From positions 124,001-188,000 of the forward strand of contig NZ_CP071598.1 in NCBI RefSeq assembly GCF_017357405.1: a DNA stretch of 64,000 nucleotides, written 5' to 3'. Positions 15,943-24,636 of this stretch are shown here, one piece after another. The position numbers and the translations under genes are program-made. Position 1 is the stretch's first letter, and each line of letters opens with the position of its first letter. This DNA comes from Halomontanus rarus. Lineage in GTDB: Archaea > Halobacteriota > Halobacteria > Halobacteriales > Natrialbaceae. Under the pieces are notes generated by a model. That model made no database searches. It was not told where the DNA came from and saw only the letters and a list, made by a program, of their open reading frames with translations.

Positions 15943-17082
15943 ATGACGGAGGAGGAAGACACCTACGGCATCGCCGACATCGAAGAACTCGAGGAGATGG
16001 AAGCGCCCGACCTGCCGTATCGACCGGCCGACCCCGACGCGGGAGACCTCTCGATCGCCCTGATCGGGACGGGCGGGATCAGCGACCAGCACCTGACCGC
16101 CTACCGGGACGCCGGCTACGACGTCGTGGCCCTGTGCAACCGAACCCGCGAGAAGGCCGAAGAGCGCCGCGAGGAGTTCTACCCGGACGCCGACGTCTAC
16201 ACCGACTACGACGAGGTGCTGGCGCGCGAGGACGTCGACGTCGTCGACTTGCTCCCTCACCCGGTGGCGCGTGAGTCCATCATCGAGGACTCGTTGCGCG
16301 CCGGCAAGCACGTGCTCAGCCAGAAGCCGTTCGTCGTCGACCTCGAGTTCGGCGAGCAGATGGTCGACCTCGCCGCCGAGGAGGGCGTGGCGCTCGCGGT
16401 CAACCAGAACGGTCGCTGGGCCCCCCACTGGAGTTACATGCGCCACGCGATTTCCGAGGGACTGATCGGCGAACCCCACGGCGTCCGCTTCGCCGTGGAC
16501 TGGAACCACAACTGGATCGTCGACACCGAGATCGACGACATCGAGCACGCGGTCCTCTACGACTTCGCGATCCACTGGTTCGACATCCTCACCTGCTTCA
16601 TGGGGGCGGCCGAACCGAAGCGAGTGTACGCGTCCTACGAACCCTCGCCGAGCCAGCGGGCCGATCCGCCGCTTCTGGGAGCGACGATCGTCGAGTACGA
16701 TGGCGCGCAGGCGACGCTCTCGTTCGACGCCGACACCAAACTCGGCCCGGAGGATCGCACGTACGTCGCCGGCACCGAGGGGACGATCGCGAGCGAGGGT
16801 CCCGACCTCGAGGAACAGACCGTAACGCTGTACACCGCCGAGGGCTACGCCACGCCCGACCTGGCGGGGACGTGGTTCCCCGACGGGTTCCGCGGGGCGA
16901 TGGCCGAACTCCTCTCGGCGATCGAGGAGGACCGAGAACCGGAAAACAGCGGCCGGAACAACCTCCGGAGCCTCGAGCTGTGCTACGCCGCCGTCGCGAG
17001 CGCCGAGGACCACGAACCGAAGGTCCCCGGCGAGGTTCGCGAGATGCGCGGGGAGACGGGCGCGGCGTCGGAGTCGAAGTGA
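15943..17082 (+). CDS. Gfo/Idh/MocA family oxidoreductase (EKP replaced by QKP)
   Basis: This is a 379-residue second Gfo/Idh/MocA enzyme. After an acidic N-terminal extension of about 30 residues, the nucleotide-binding motif LIGTGGISDQHLTAY is intact. The usual EKP is SQKPFV here, retaining the Lys but replacing Glu with Gln. The C-terminal domain contains HWFDILTCFMGAAEPKRVYA, where conserved His and Asp residues would sit near the substrate. It converges with the acyl-CoA synthetase gene one base after its stop. Two adjacent family members often act in sequence on one sugar derivative, for example oxidation then re-reduction. Confidence 0.84.
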   Translation: MTEEEDTYGIADIEELEEMEAPDLPYRPADPDAGDLSIALIGTGGISDQHLTAYRDAGYDVVALCNRTREKAEERREEFYPDADVYTDYDEVLAREDVDVVDLLPHPVARESIIEDSLRAGKHVLSQKPFVVDLEFGEQMVDLAAEEGVALAVNQNGRWAPHWSYMRHAISEGLIGEPHGVRFAVDWNHNWIVDTEIDDIEHAVLYDFAIHWFDILTCFMGAAEPKRVYASYEPSPSQRADPPLLGATIVEYDGAQATLSFDADTKLGPEDRTYVAGTEGTIASEGPDLEEQTVTLYTAEGYATPDLAGTWFPDGFRGAMAELLSAIEEDREPENSGRNNLRSLELCYAAVASAEDHEPKVPGEVREMRGETGAASESK

Positions 17083-17083
17083 G

Positions 17084-18823
17084 TCACTTCGGAAACAGCG
17101 CCGACCGGTCGAGTTTTCCGGTCCGCGTCTGGGGCGGTTCATCGAGGACGACCACCTCTCGGGGCGCTTTGTGCGCCCCGAGTCGCTCGCGAACGTGCTG
17201 GCGGAGGTCCTCCGCCGTCGGTCGACCGTCTTCACCGCCGGTGTCGGTTCCGCCGTCGCCCTCGCTCCCGTTCTCACTCTCGCCTCCACGCCCGCCCTCG
17301 AGAAGCACGTACGCCTTGATCCGCTGTCCCCGTTCCTCGTCGGGGACGCCGCCGACGGCCGCCTCGGTGACGCCGGGAGCGGTACACAGCGCCGACTCGA
17401 CTTCGGCGGGACTCACCCGGTAGCCGGCGGTGATGATCAGATCGTCGGCCCGCCCGGCGAAGTGGACGTAGCCGTCCTCGTCCTGCGTCGCGAGATCGCC
17501 GGTCAGGTACAGACCGTCCGCGAAGCACTCCTCGGTCGCCGCCTCGTCGTTCCAGTAACCGTCGAAGAGCACGGGGTCCGGAAGCTCGAGGGCGATCTGG
17601 CCGACCTCGCCCGGTTCGACCGGCCGATACTCCTCGTCGACGATCCGACACTCGTGGCCGGGGTAGGGCTTGCCCATCGAGTCCTCCCGCGACTCGAACA
17701 GCGCCCGACAGTTCCCGATCAGGGCGTTTGCCTCGGTCTGGCCGTAGGACTCGTTGACGACGACGTCGAGTTCGCGTTCGGCCCACCGAGCCAGCGGCGC
17801 CGACAGTTTCTCGCCGCCGCACATCACGACCTCGAGCGAATCCAGATCGCGGGCCGACGGATCCGCGTGCTGGCGGATCTGCCAGAGCGCGGTCGGCGGC
17901 ATGAACGCCCGCGAGACGCGCCGGCGCTCGACCAACTCGAGCGCCCGTTCCGGGTCGAAGCCGCTGCGCCGAACCCGGGAGACGACGGTGCCGCCGAGCG
18001 CGAGCGTCGGGAAGACGACGTCGAACAGCGCGCCGGCCCACGACCACTCGGCGGGCGTCCACACCCGTTCGCGGTGGGTCGACTCGAAGCAGTGAAACCA
18101 GCACTGGTAGCTCGGGAGCGCGCCGATCACGTACTGGTGGGTCTGAACGACGCCCTTGGGCTTGCCGGAGGTGCCGGAGGTGTACACGACGATCGCCGGG
18201 TCCGCCGGGGCGGTCGGGATGACCTCGTGGTCGGCGTCGGCCGGGACGTAACCGGCGTAGCCGCCGAGGTGACGGTTCGGGTCCGCGTATCGCTCTCCGT
18301 CGCCCGTTTCTGCATCCACCCCGCCGAGGTCGACGGCGAGTTCGTAGTCGAAGTCGCGGTCCGCGAGCGTCGATTCGAACCGGTCGGAGACGCGAGCGTC
18401 GGCGAGCAGCGCCGTCGCGTCGCTGTGCTCGATCGTGTACGAAAGCGAGTCCTCGCCGAGGATGACCGACAGGGGAACCGCGAGACAGCCGATCCGGTAG
18501 GTCGCCAGGTGAGCGACGAGCAGCTCCGGGGACTGGGGAAAACAGAGCGCGATCCGGTCGCCGGCCTCGAGGCCGGCGTCGACGAGGTGGGAACCGAGCG
18601 CGGTCGCGGCGGCCTCGAATTCGCCGTAGGTGAAGCGGTGCGTTTCGTCGGCGTCGTCGACGTGGACGAGCGCCGTCGTCTCCGGCGGGGTTTCGTCGTT
18701 CGTGTCGACGACTGTTCCCAGGTTGAACGTCTCCGGAAGGTCCCACTCGAAGCCGGCCAGAACCTCCTCGTAGGTGGTCGTCCCGTCGGGTGTTGGTAAC
18801 GAGTATCCAGCTGACACTGGCAT
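17084..18823 (-). CDS. AMP-forming acyl-CoA synthetase (ACSM/acetyl-CoA synthetase-like)
   Basis: This is a 579-residue adenylate-forming enzyme activating a carboxylic acid with ATP and CoA. Core motifs are IVVYTSGTSGKPKGVVQTHQ (P-loop), NESYGQTEAN, LTGDLATQDEDGYVHFAGRADDLIITAGYRVSP (A8 hinge) and PQTRTGKLDRSALF with the catalytic Lys. The block SMGKPYPGHECRIVDEEYRPVEPGEVGQIAL is like medium-chain ACSM enzymes. A Glu/Gly/Ser-rich insertion of about 30 residues precedes the C-terminal helix. The ATG at 18823 was chosen because upstream in-frame sequence is antisense to the hydratase gene. It is divergent from that enoyl-CoA hydratase, which likely acts on its product. Confidence 0.88.
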   Translation of the reverse strand: MPVSAGYSLPTPDGTTTYEEVLAGFEWDLPETFNLGTVVDTNDETPPETTALVHVDDADETHRFTYGEFEAAATALGSHLVDAGLEAGDRIALCFPQSPELLVAHLATYRIGCLAVPLSVILGEDSLSYTIEHSDATALLADARVSDRFESTLADRDFDYELAVDLGGVDAETGDGERYADPNRHLGGYAGYVPADADHEVIPTAPADPAIVVYTSGTSGKPKGVVQTHQYVIGALPSYQCWFHCFESTHRERVWTPAEWSWAGALFDVVFPTLALGGTVVSRVRRSGFDPERALELVERRRVSRAFMPPTALWQIRQHADPSARDLDSLEVVMCGGEKLSAPLARWAERELDVVVNESYGQTEANALIGNCRALFESREDSMGKPYPGHECRIVDEEYRPVEPGEVGQIALELPDPVLFDGYWNDEAATEECFADGLYLTGDLATQDEDGYVHFAGRADDLIITAGYRVSPAEVESALCTAPGVTEAAVGGVPDEERGQRIKAYVLLEGGRGGESENGSEGDGGTDTGGEDGRPTAEDLRQHVRERLGAHKAPREVVVLDEPPQTRTGKLDRSALFPK

Positions 18824-18950
18824 TCGTAGTGACTTGTACGCTCGAGCCCATGTAGCTTTCGTCCGGTTTCCCGTCGGATTCGTCCCACGCGAGTGAAGCC
18901 GAATCCCGCCCGCCGATGCATCTATGTACCGAACCCGCGATAAATGGAGT

Positions 18951-19712
18951 ATGGACGTCGAACACCTCGTCTTCGAGCGGGAGCCACCGATTGTCACGAT
19001 CACCCTCGATCGACCCGACCGACTGAACGCGCTGGCGGTGCAGACGTGGTCGGAACTCAGGGACTCGCTGCGGGCCGCCGACGAGGACAACGAGATCCGC
19101 GCGATCGTCCTCGCGGGCAACGGCCGCGCGTTCTGTTCGGGCGACGACATCGCGGATTTCGAGTTCGAGACGGCCGGCGAGGCCCGGGCGTACGCCAAGC
19201 ACATCCTCTCCTGTGGGCTCACGATCGAGCGCATCGAGACGCCCGTGATCTCGAAGGTCCACGGACTCGCCCACGGCGGCGGCTGCGAGATCGCCGTCCT
19301 CCCGGACGTCACCGTCGCGAGCGAGGCGGCGACGTTCCGCCTTCCGGAATCGCTCGTCGGTGCCGTCCCCGGGCTCGGTCTGGTCCGGTTCCCGGAGCTA
19401 ATCGGTCTCAAGCGCACCCGCGAACTCATGCTGACGAACCGCGAACTCACCGCCGAGGAGGCCCGCGACATCGGGTTGATCAACGAGGTCGTTCCGGCCG
19501 ACGAACTGGACGACGTGGTCGCCGAGCGCGCCGAACACGTCGCGAGCGCGGCCCCGATGTCGAACCGTCTCATCAAGCGCATCCTCAACTCCCGCCTCGA
19601 GGACGAGGCGGCGGCGGTCGACGCGCTGACGCTGATCTTCACGATGGACGACGTCGTCGAGGGAATGGACGCGTTCTTCAGCGACCGCGACCCCGAGTGG
19701 CAGGACAACTAG
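18951..19712 (+). CDS. Enoyl-CoA hydratase/isomerase family protein
   Basis: This is a 253-residue crotonase-fold enzyme. CSGDDIADFEF forms the oxyanion-hole strand, and HGLAHGGGCEIAVLPDVTVASEAATFRLPESLVGAVPGLGLVRFPELIG carries both Glu residues of genuine hydratases, in GGGCE and LPES. The usual PGxGGT is PGLGLVRFP, so fine specificity may differ. ATG 18951 starts a standard N-terminus (MDVEHLVFEREPPIVTITLDRP); an upstream ATG at 18924 adds nine residues. It shares a divergent promoter region with the acyl-CoA synthetase, suggesting activation then hydration of the same unsaturated acid. Confidence 0.88.
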   Translation: MDVEHLVFEREPPIVTITLDRPDRLNALAVQTWSELRDSLRAADEDNEIRAIVLAGNGRAFCSGDDIADFEFETAGEARAYAKHILSCGLTIERIETPVISKVHGLAHGGGCEIAVLPDVTVASEAATFRLPESLVGAVPGLGLVRFPELIGLKRTRELMLTNRELTAEEARDIGLINEVVPADELDDVVAERAEHVASAAPMSNRLIKRILNSRLEDEAAAVDALTLIFTMDDVVEGMDAFFSDRDPEWQDN

Positions 19713-19718
19713 AACCCG

Positions 19719-20690
19719 CTACGGCCGCACCCAGGCGACGCGCCCGTCTTTTTCGACCGTCTCGAGTTCTCCGCGATCGACGTGATCGCCGTAGTGAGCC
19801 GACAGCGGGAACGCGAGGTCCAGATCGAGCCCGAAGCTGCCCCGCCTGTCGACGACGCCCTCGATCGCCTCCTCGAGGGTGATCGGTCCGCGTTCGTCGA
19901 CGAGTTCGAGCGCGAGCGTCTCGATCTCCGCGACGAAGTCCAGGGACTCCCGAACGAACTCGTCGATCTCCTCGCCGCGGAGCACCTCGTAGTGGGTGAA
20001 CGAGAGCGTCTCGGGCGCGAGCGATTCCACGAGGGAGATCGTGTTCTCGTACTCGGGGTAGAGGTAGTACGGCGGCGGCTGGAGGTACTCGCCGTCGACG
20101 TCGTACAGCCCGCGCCCGAAGAACCCGTCGGCGCCGATCACGAGGTCGTGTGCGGGGTCGTACAGCATCAGGTGACCCGCCGTGTGACCGGGCGTGTGCA
20201 GGGTTCGCAGCTGTCGGTCTCGAACCCGGATCGTCTCGCCGCCGCGAAGCCGGAGGTCGATCGACTCGTCCGGCCCCATCATGCCGGTGAGCCAGTCGTA
20301 GACGTCCTGTTCGTAGGTGATCCCGTGGTCCGGTTCGAACATGGAGTACCGCTCCTCGAGGATGCGGTCCGTGTTCTCCATCAGGTGGGCGTCGGCCGCG
20401 TGGCCGGCGATCGTGACGCCAGGGCTGTGCTCGCGCAGTTCGTGATTGCCGCCGAAGTGGTCGGCGTCGGAGTGGGTGACGAGCGCGAGACCCACGTCCG
20501 AGAGCTCCCAGCCGCGCTCCTCGAGGAACGGTTCGTAGACCGTCGTCGGCGCGTCGACGTATCCCGGATCGACGACGACCGGGCCGGTCGGTCCCTCGAG
20601 GACGTGATAGCCGTGTATTTTGCCGTCCGTTACCGTCTCGACCCGGTGCACACCCGGAGCGAGTTCCTCGCTGTCGATGTCGTCGCGCAT
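19719..20690 (-). CDS. MBL-fold metallo-hydrolase
   Basis: This is a 323-residue metallo-beta-lactamase-fold hydrolase. VTHSDADHFGGNHELRE is the HxHxDH-type zinc motif in an SDADH variant, followed by HTPGHTAGHLMLYDP and GADGFFGRG (the bridging Asp). A C-terminal helical domain with SFTHYEVLRGEEIDEFVRESL resembles glyoxalase II-like or SoxH-like hydrolases. Start 20690 is favoured because the longer frame adds a Cys/Arg-rich stretch across the promoter. It is convergent with the hydratase gene and divergent from the SDR gene. A thioester hydrolase role would fit the neighbouring CoA genes but is inference. Confidence 0.82.
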   Translation of the reverse strand: MRDDIDSEELAPGVHRVETVTDGKIHGYHVLEGPTGPVVVDPGYVDAPTTVYEPFLEERGWELSDVGLALVTHSDADHFGGNHELREHSPGVTIAGHAADAHLMENTDRILEERYSMFEPDHGITYEQDVYDWLTGMMGPDESIDLRLRGGETIRVRDRQLRTLHTPGHTAGHLMLYDPAHDLVIGADGFFGRGLYDVDGEYLQPPPYYLYPEYENTISLVESLAPETLSFTHYEVLRGEEIDEFVRESLDFVAEIETLALELVDERGPITLEEAIEGVVDRRGSFGLDLDLAFPLSAHYGDHVDRGELETVEKDGRVAWVRP

Positions 20691-20803
20691 GATTGGGTCG
20701 TCTCCACGTGATAATCGGTGACAACGCGCATAAATCTTCGTCAGCCGGCACGTCCCGGGCCGACTCAACTATTAAGACGGCGTGGCGCGAATCACCGTTC
20801 GAG

Positions 20804-21598
20804 GTGACACGAGTGAACAGTGACCAGCACGAGGGACGGACGGTGATCGTCACCGGCGGCTCGAGCGGCATCGGTCGGGGAATCGCGCTGTCGTTCGCCG
20901 AAGCGGGGTCGAACGTCGTCGTCGCGGACGTCGACCGCGACCCCAAACGGGGCGAACGGTACGAGACGGACGTGACGCGACCGACGGACGAGGTCGCGCG
21001 GGAAGATCACGGCGTCGAGGCGTCGTTCGTCGAGACCGACGTCAGCGACCCCGACGCGGTCGAAGCCATGGTCGAGACGACCGTCGAGGAGTACGGCGGC
21101 ATCGACGTGCTCGTGAACAACGCGGGCATCTTCGTGCCGGGAGGCTCCCAGGAGATCTCCGTCGAGGACTGGGACCGGGTCATCGGCGTCGACCTCGACG
21201 GCGCGTTCTACTGCGCGAAGTTCGCGATTCCCCACCTCGTCGAGAGCGAAGGATCGATCCTCAACATCGGCTCCGTGAACTCCGCGGAGGGCGGCGGCGG
21301 CCCGCCGTACGCGAGCGCGAAGGCTGCGGTCGTCAACCTCACGCGGGACCTCGCAGTCGAACTCGGCGAGGAGGGAGTCAACGTCAACGCGATCTGTCCG
21401 GGCTTCATCGAGACGGCGATCCAAGACTACCACACCGACGAGAGCCTCCGGGAGCAACTCGAGCACACGCTCGTGCCCCGCGCCGGCCGCCCCGAGGACA
21501 TCGGCAACGTCGCCGTCTTCCTCGCGAGCGAGGAGGCGTCGTTCGTCCACGGCGAGGAGATCTACGTCGACGGCGGTTGGACCGCACACAGCCTCTGA
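20804..21598 (+). CDS. Short-chain dehydrogenase/reductase
   Basis: This is a classical SDR of 264 residues with TGGSSGIGRGIA for cofactor binding, NNAG, the catalytic Ser in NIGSVNS, and YASAK as the Tyr-Lys pair. The C-terminal GEEIYVDGGWTAHSL is also typical. There is no ATG; GTG at 20804 lies about 30 nt after a TATA-like CTATTAAG, and GTG at 20813 is the alternative. It is followed two bases after its stop by the GH88-like gene, implying co-transcription. In such clusters SDRs oxidise or reduce keto-sugars, for example KduD-type enzymes, but motifs alone do not give substrate. Confidence 0.85.
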   Translation: MTRVNSDQHEGRTVIVTGGSSGIGRGIALSFAEAGSNVVVADVDRDPKRGERYETDVTRPTDEVAREDHGVEASFVETDVSDPDAVEAMVETTVEEYGGIDVLVNNAGIFVPGGSQEISVEDWDRVIGVDLDGAFYCAKFAIPHLVESEGSILNIGSVNSAEGGGGPPYASAKAAVVNLTRDLAVELGEEGVNVNAICPGFIETAIQDYHTDESLREQLEHTLVPRAGRPEDIGNVAVFLASEEASFVHGEEIYVDGGWTAHSL

Positions 21599-21600
21599 CC

Positions 21601-22749
21601 ATGACTGCCGACAGAAGCGAACGCGAGGCGTTCGACCTCGTCGTCGACCGCGTCGGGACCACCCTCGAGCAGACGGGGGCGGCGTTTCCCTACGTGGCCG
21701 ACCCCGAGACCGGCGAGTGGCAGGTGACCGACGACGGCAACTGGTGTGGCGGCCACTGGATCGGGCTGCTCTGGCTCGCCTACGACCACACCGGCGACGA
21801 GCGGTTCGCCGAGGCCGCCCGCGAGCACACCGACGTCCTCGCCGACGCGATGGTGCGCGAGGCGATGTTCTGCGGGATGAACTTCCACTACGCCGGCTTC
21901 CGGGCCGCCGACGTGACGGACGACCGCGAGCATCGCGACCTCGGTCTCGAGGGGGCCGACGCCTCGGTCGCGTTCTACCACCAGCGCGCCAGACAGATCC
22001 CGCTGGGGACGCTCCTCATCGAGGGGCCGTCCTCGGAGTTCCGCGGTCCGGACTCCGACGAGGGGCCCTCCGGCGACGTGCTCGGCGCCGTCGACGCGAT
22101 CTACACGTCGCTCCCCGTCCTCTGGCGGGCCTACCGGGAGACGGACGATCCGGTCTACCGCGACACGGCCGTCTCCCACGCCGACCGTCACCTCGACTGG
22201 TACATCCGCGAGGACGGCCGAACGTGGCACCACGCGGAGTTCGACCCCGACACGGGCGAGCTCGTCCGCCAGTACAACGAACTCGCCTACTCCGACGACA
22301 CCTGTTGGGCGCGCGGCCAGGGCTGGTGCATCGCCGGACTCGCTCGCGCGTATCGAGAAACGGAGGCACCCCGATACCTCGAGGCGCTCGAGCGGACCGT
22401 GGACTACTATCGGTCGAACGTTCCCGACGACCTCGTCCCCTACTGGGACTTCGAACACCCCGACGCGCCGGACGTGCCGCGGGATACGAGCGCGGCCGTT
22501 CTCACCGCCTACGGACTCACCGGGCTCCCCGACGACGGCGAAACCGCGGACCTGGCGGCCTTCGGAGAGCGGATCCTCGAGTCGCTGATCACTGGATACC
22601 TCACGCCCAGAGGCGACAGCTACGACCGACCCGACGGGATGCTCCTCGAGGGCTGCTTCAACGGCCCCTCGGGCTACGCCGATCGAAACGAACTGATCTG
22701 GTCGGACTACTATCTCGCCTACGCACTCTCCCGGCGGTTAGCGGCGTAG
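21601..22749 (+). CDS. GH88-like unsaturated glucuronyl hydrolase family protein
   Basis: This is a 382-residue (alpha/alpha)6-barrel-type protein. Family-like blocks are NWCGGHWIGLLWLAYDHTGD, VDAIYTSLPVLWRAY, DTCWARGQGWCIAGLARAY and VPYWDFEHPD...RDTSAAVLTAYGL. GH88/GH105 enzymes hydrate 4,5-unsaturated uronides released by polysaccharide lyases. The Asp in VDAIYTSLP matches the essential second Asp. The block corresponding to the family's HDxGF reads FHYAGF, so the first Asp seems replaced by Tyr; by eye this alignment is tentative. There is no signal peptide, so it would act in the cytoplasm on imported oligosaccharides. It is co-transcribed with the SDR gene. Confidence 0.8.
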   Translation: MTADRSEREAFDLVVDRVGTTLEQTGAAFPYVADPETGEWQVTDDGNWCGGHWIGLLWLAYDHTGDERFAEAAREHTDVLADAMVREAMFCGMNFHYAGFRAADVTDDREHRDLGLEGADASVAFYHQRARQIPLGTLLIEGPSSEFRGPDSDEGPSGDVLGAVDAIYTSLPVLWRAYRETDDPVYRDTAVSHADRHLDWYIREDGRTWHHAEFDPDTGELVRQYNELAYSDDTCWARGQGWCIAGLARAYRETEAPRYLEALERTVDYYRSNVPDDLVPYWDFEHPDAPDVPRDTSAAVLTAYGLTGLPDDGETADLAAFGERILESLITGYLTPRGDSYDRPDGMLLEGCFNGPSGYADRNELIWSDYYLAYALSRRLAA

Positions 22750-22818
22750 CGGGGGCCGTCCGGACGAACCACCACAACGTTTTTGCACCGACCGCTCGTC
22801 TCTCTTGACGGTTCAGAC

Positions 22819-23499
22819 ATGTCCGAGACACCCGAGGAGATTGCAGCGAGGATTCAGCACACGGAGGTTGGACCCACGGCCGATCAGGACCGCATCGAGG
22901 AACTGTGCGACGAGTGTGTCGAGTACGGGTTCGACGGCGCGATGGTTCAGGCCTGCTGGGTTCCGCTGGCGGCCGACCGCCTCGCCGGAACCGACGTCAC
23001 CGTCTGCAGCGCCGTCGGCTTTCCGATGGGCGGCGATCGCCCGCTCTCGAAGGCGGGAGCGATCCGCGACGTGATCGCCGCCGGCGCCGAGGAGGTCGAC
23101 GTCATGCCGAACATCGGCTTCGTCAAGTCCGGCCGGGACGACGAGGTGCGCCGCGAGATGAACTTGCTCGTCGAGGCCAGCGGTGACACCACGATCAAGG
23201 CGATGCTCGAGCTCGGTGCGCTCACCGACGAGGAAGCCGAACGCATCGTCGACATGGCCGTCGACGCCGGCTTCGACTACGTCAAGAACTCGAGCGGCTG
23301 GGGCGAGGGCGGGAAGGCGACCGTCGAACGGATCGAGTTCCTCCGCGAACGCGTTCCCGAGGACGTCCGGGTGAAAGCCAGCGGCGGCATCAAGACCCTC
23401 GAGGGGGCCAACGAACTCGTCGACGCCGGCGCCGTGTTGCTCGGGGCCTCGAGCGGCGTGGCGATCGTCACCGGAGGGACCGGGGATGGGGAGTACTAG
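22819..23499 (+). CDS. deoC: Deoxyribose-phosphate aldolase
   Basis: This is a 226-residue class I aldolase (DERA/DeoC family). AAGAEEVDVMPNIGFVKSG contains the Asp used in catalysis, FDYVKNSSGWGEGGKATVERIEFLRE holds the Schiff-base Lys, and VRVKASGGIKTLEGANELVDAGAVLLGAS carries the second Lys. DERA splits 2-deoxyribose 5-phosphate into glyceraldehyde 3-phosphate and acetaldehyde. ATG 22819 is the natural start; the longer frame adds a non-acidic stub. The gene overlaps the ribokinase-like gene by 14 nt, so kinase and aldolase are translationally linked. Confidence 0.9.
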   Translation: MSETPEEIAARIQHTEVGPTADQDRIEELCDECVEYGFDGAMVQACWVPLAADRLAGTDVTVCSAVGFPMGGDRPLSKAGAIRDVIAAGAEEVDVMPNIGFVKSGRDDEVRREMNLLVEASGDTTIKAMLELGALTDEEAERIVDMAVDAGFDYVKNSSGWGEGGKATVERIEFLRERVPEDVRVKASGGIKTLEGANELVDAGAVLLGASSGVAIVTGGTGDGEY

Positions 23500-24448
23500 C
23501 GGGGACGACCCGACGGTCGCGGTCGTCGGAAGCTACAACGTCGGGCTGACGATGCAGGTGCCGGACTTCCCCGGACCGGGGGAGACCGTCATCGGGGAGG
23601 GGTTCGCCGAGGGACCCGGCGGGAAGGGATCGAATCAGGCCATCGCGGCGGCTCGACTCGAGGCCGAGGCGCGGTTCGTCGGCCGACTCGGCGACGATCG
23701 GTACGGCGACGACGCCGTCGACCTGTGGGAGCGCGAGGGGATCGACACGGACGGGGTCCGCCGGGGCGGCGAGGCGCACACCGGCGTCGGCTTCGTCATC
23801 GTCGACGACGGCGGCGAGAACGAGATCACGGTCGCGCCGGGGGCCAACGACGCGCTCTCGGGAGACGACGTCCGCGCCGAGGCAGACGCGATCCGATCGG
23901 CCGACGTGTTACTCGTCCAACTCGAGATCGGCGACGACCCCGTTCGAGCCGCGGTGGAGGTCGCCGACGAGGCGGACACGACCGTGATCTTGAACCCCGC
24001 GCCGGCGCGCGAGCTTCCCGCGTCGATCCTCGAGCGAGTGGACTATCTCACGCCGAACGAGCACGAGGCCCGAACGCTCGCGACGGACGTCGATGTCGAA
24101 AACGACGGAGACGCCGGAGGCATCGAGGACGACGAAAAAATTGCCGGTGCGTTGCTCGAGCTTGGGGTCGGGACGGTCGCGCTCACGCGGGGCGGATCGG
24201 GAGCGCTCTTGGTGACCGCCGACGGCGTCGAATCGGTCGCGACGCCCGCGGTCGACGTCGTCGATACGACCGGCGCCGGCGACTCGTTCAACGGCGCGCT
24301 CGCCGTCGCACTCGCGGAGGGATTCGGTGACCGAGAGGCCGTACGGTTCGCTTGTGTGGCCGGCGCGCTCGCCGTTACGGAAGCCGAAGTGATCCCGGGT
24401 CTGCCGGAACGGGAGGCCGTGGATCGGCTCGTCGAGACGACCCGGTGA
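23486..24448 (+). CDS. rbsK: PfkB-family carbohydrate kinase (ribokinase/deoxyribokinase)
   Basis: This is a 320-residue sugar kinase. GSYNVGLTMQVPDFPGPGETVIGEGFAEGPGGKGSNQAIAAARL is the RbsK-type substrate-binding half, and DTTGAGDSFNGAL is the C-terminal PfkB signature with the catalytic Asp. A Gly/Glu/Asp-rich insertion (around residues 205-220) is a halophilic feature. The overlap with deoC suggests phosphorylation of 2-deoxyribose, or of ribose with deoC serving nucleoside salvage. It converges with rbsD and the ABC transporter on the other strand. 2-keto-3-deoxygluconate kinase is a less likely alternative. Confidence 0.87.
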   Translation: MGSTSGDDPTVAVVGSYNVGLTMQVPDFPGPGETVIGEGFAEGPGGKGSNQAIAAARLEAEARFVGRLGDDRYGDDAVDLWEREGIDTDGVRRGGEAHTGVGFVIVDDGGENEITVAPGANDALSGDDVRAEADAIRSADVLLVQLEIGDDPVRAAVEVADEADTTVILNPAPARELPASILERVDYLTPNEHEARTLATDVDVENDGDAGGIEDDEKIAGALLELGVGTVALTRGGSGALLVTADGVESVATPAVDVVDTTGAGDSFNGALAVALAEGFGDREAVRFACVAGALAVTEAEVIPGLPEREAVDRLVETTR

Positions 24449-24636
24449 CCGCGTGAGACGCCGGTCGATCGCGACTCGAGCGTCTCGTCGTGTCGGTTCG
24501 TCTCGTCGTCTCGGATCGGAGAACAGTACTCGCTCGAGAGACGTCTCGGTGCTCGAGAACTCGCGAGGCGGGAGACGGGAGACGCGCGGTTGCGGTGTGG
24601 CGTGAATCTCCGCGATTCGCGAGGATCCGTCGCGAC

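Noticed and set aside
17084..19708. An 874-codon minus-strand frame containing the acyl-CoA synthetase
   Set aside because: The first 295 codons are antisense to the enoyl-CoA hydratase gene and Ser/Arg-rich. The enzyme starts at 18823.
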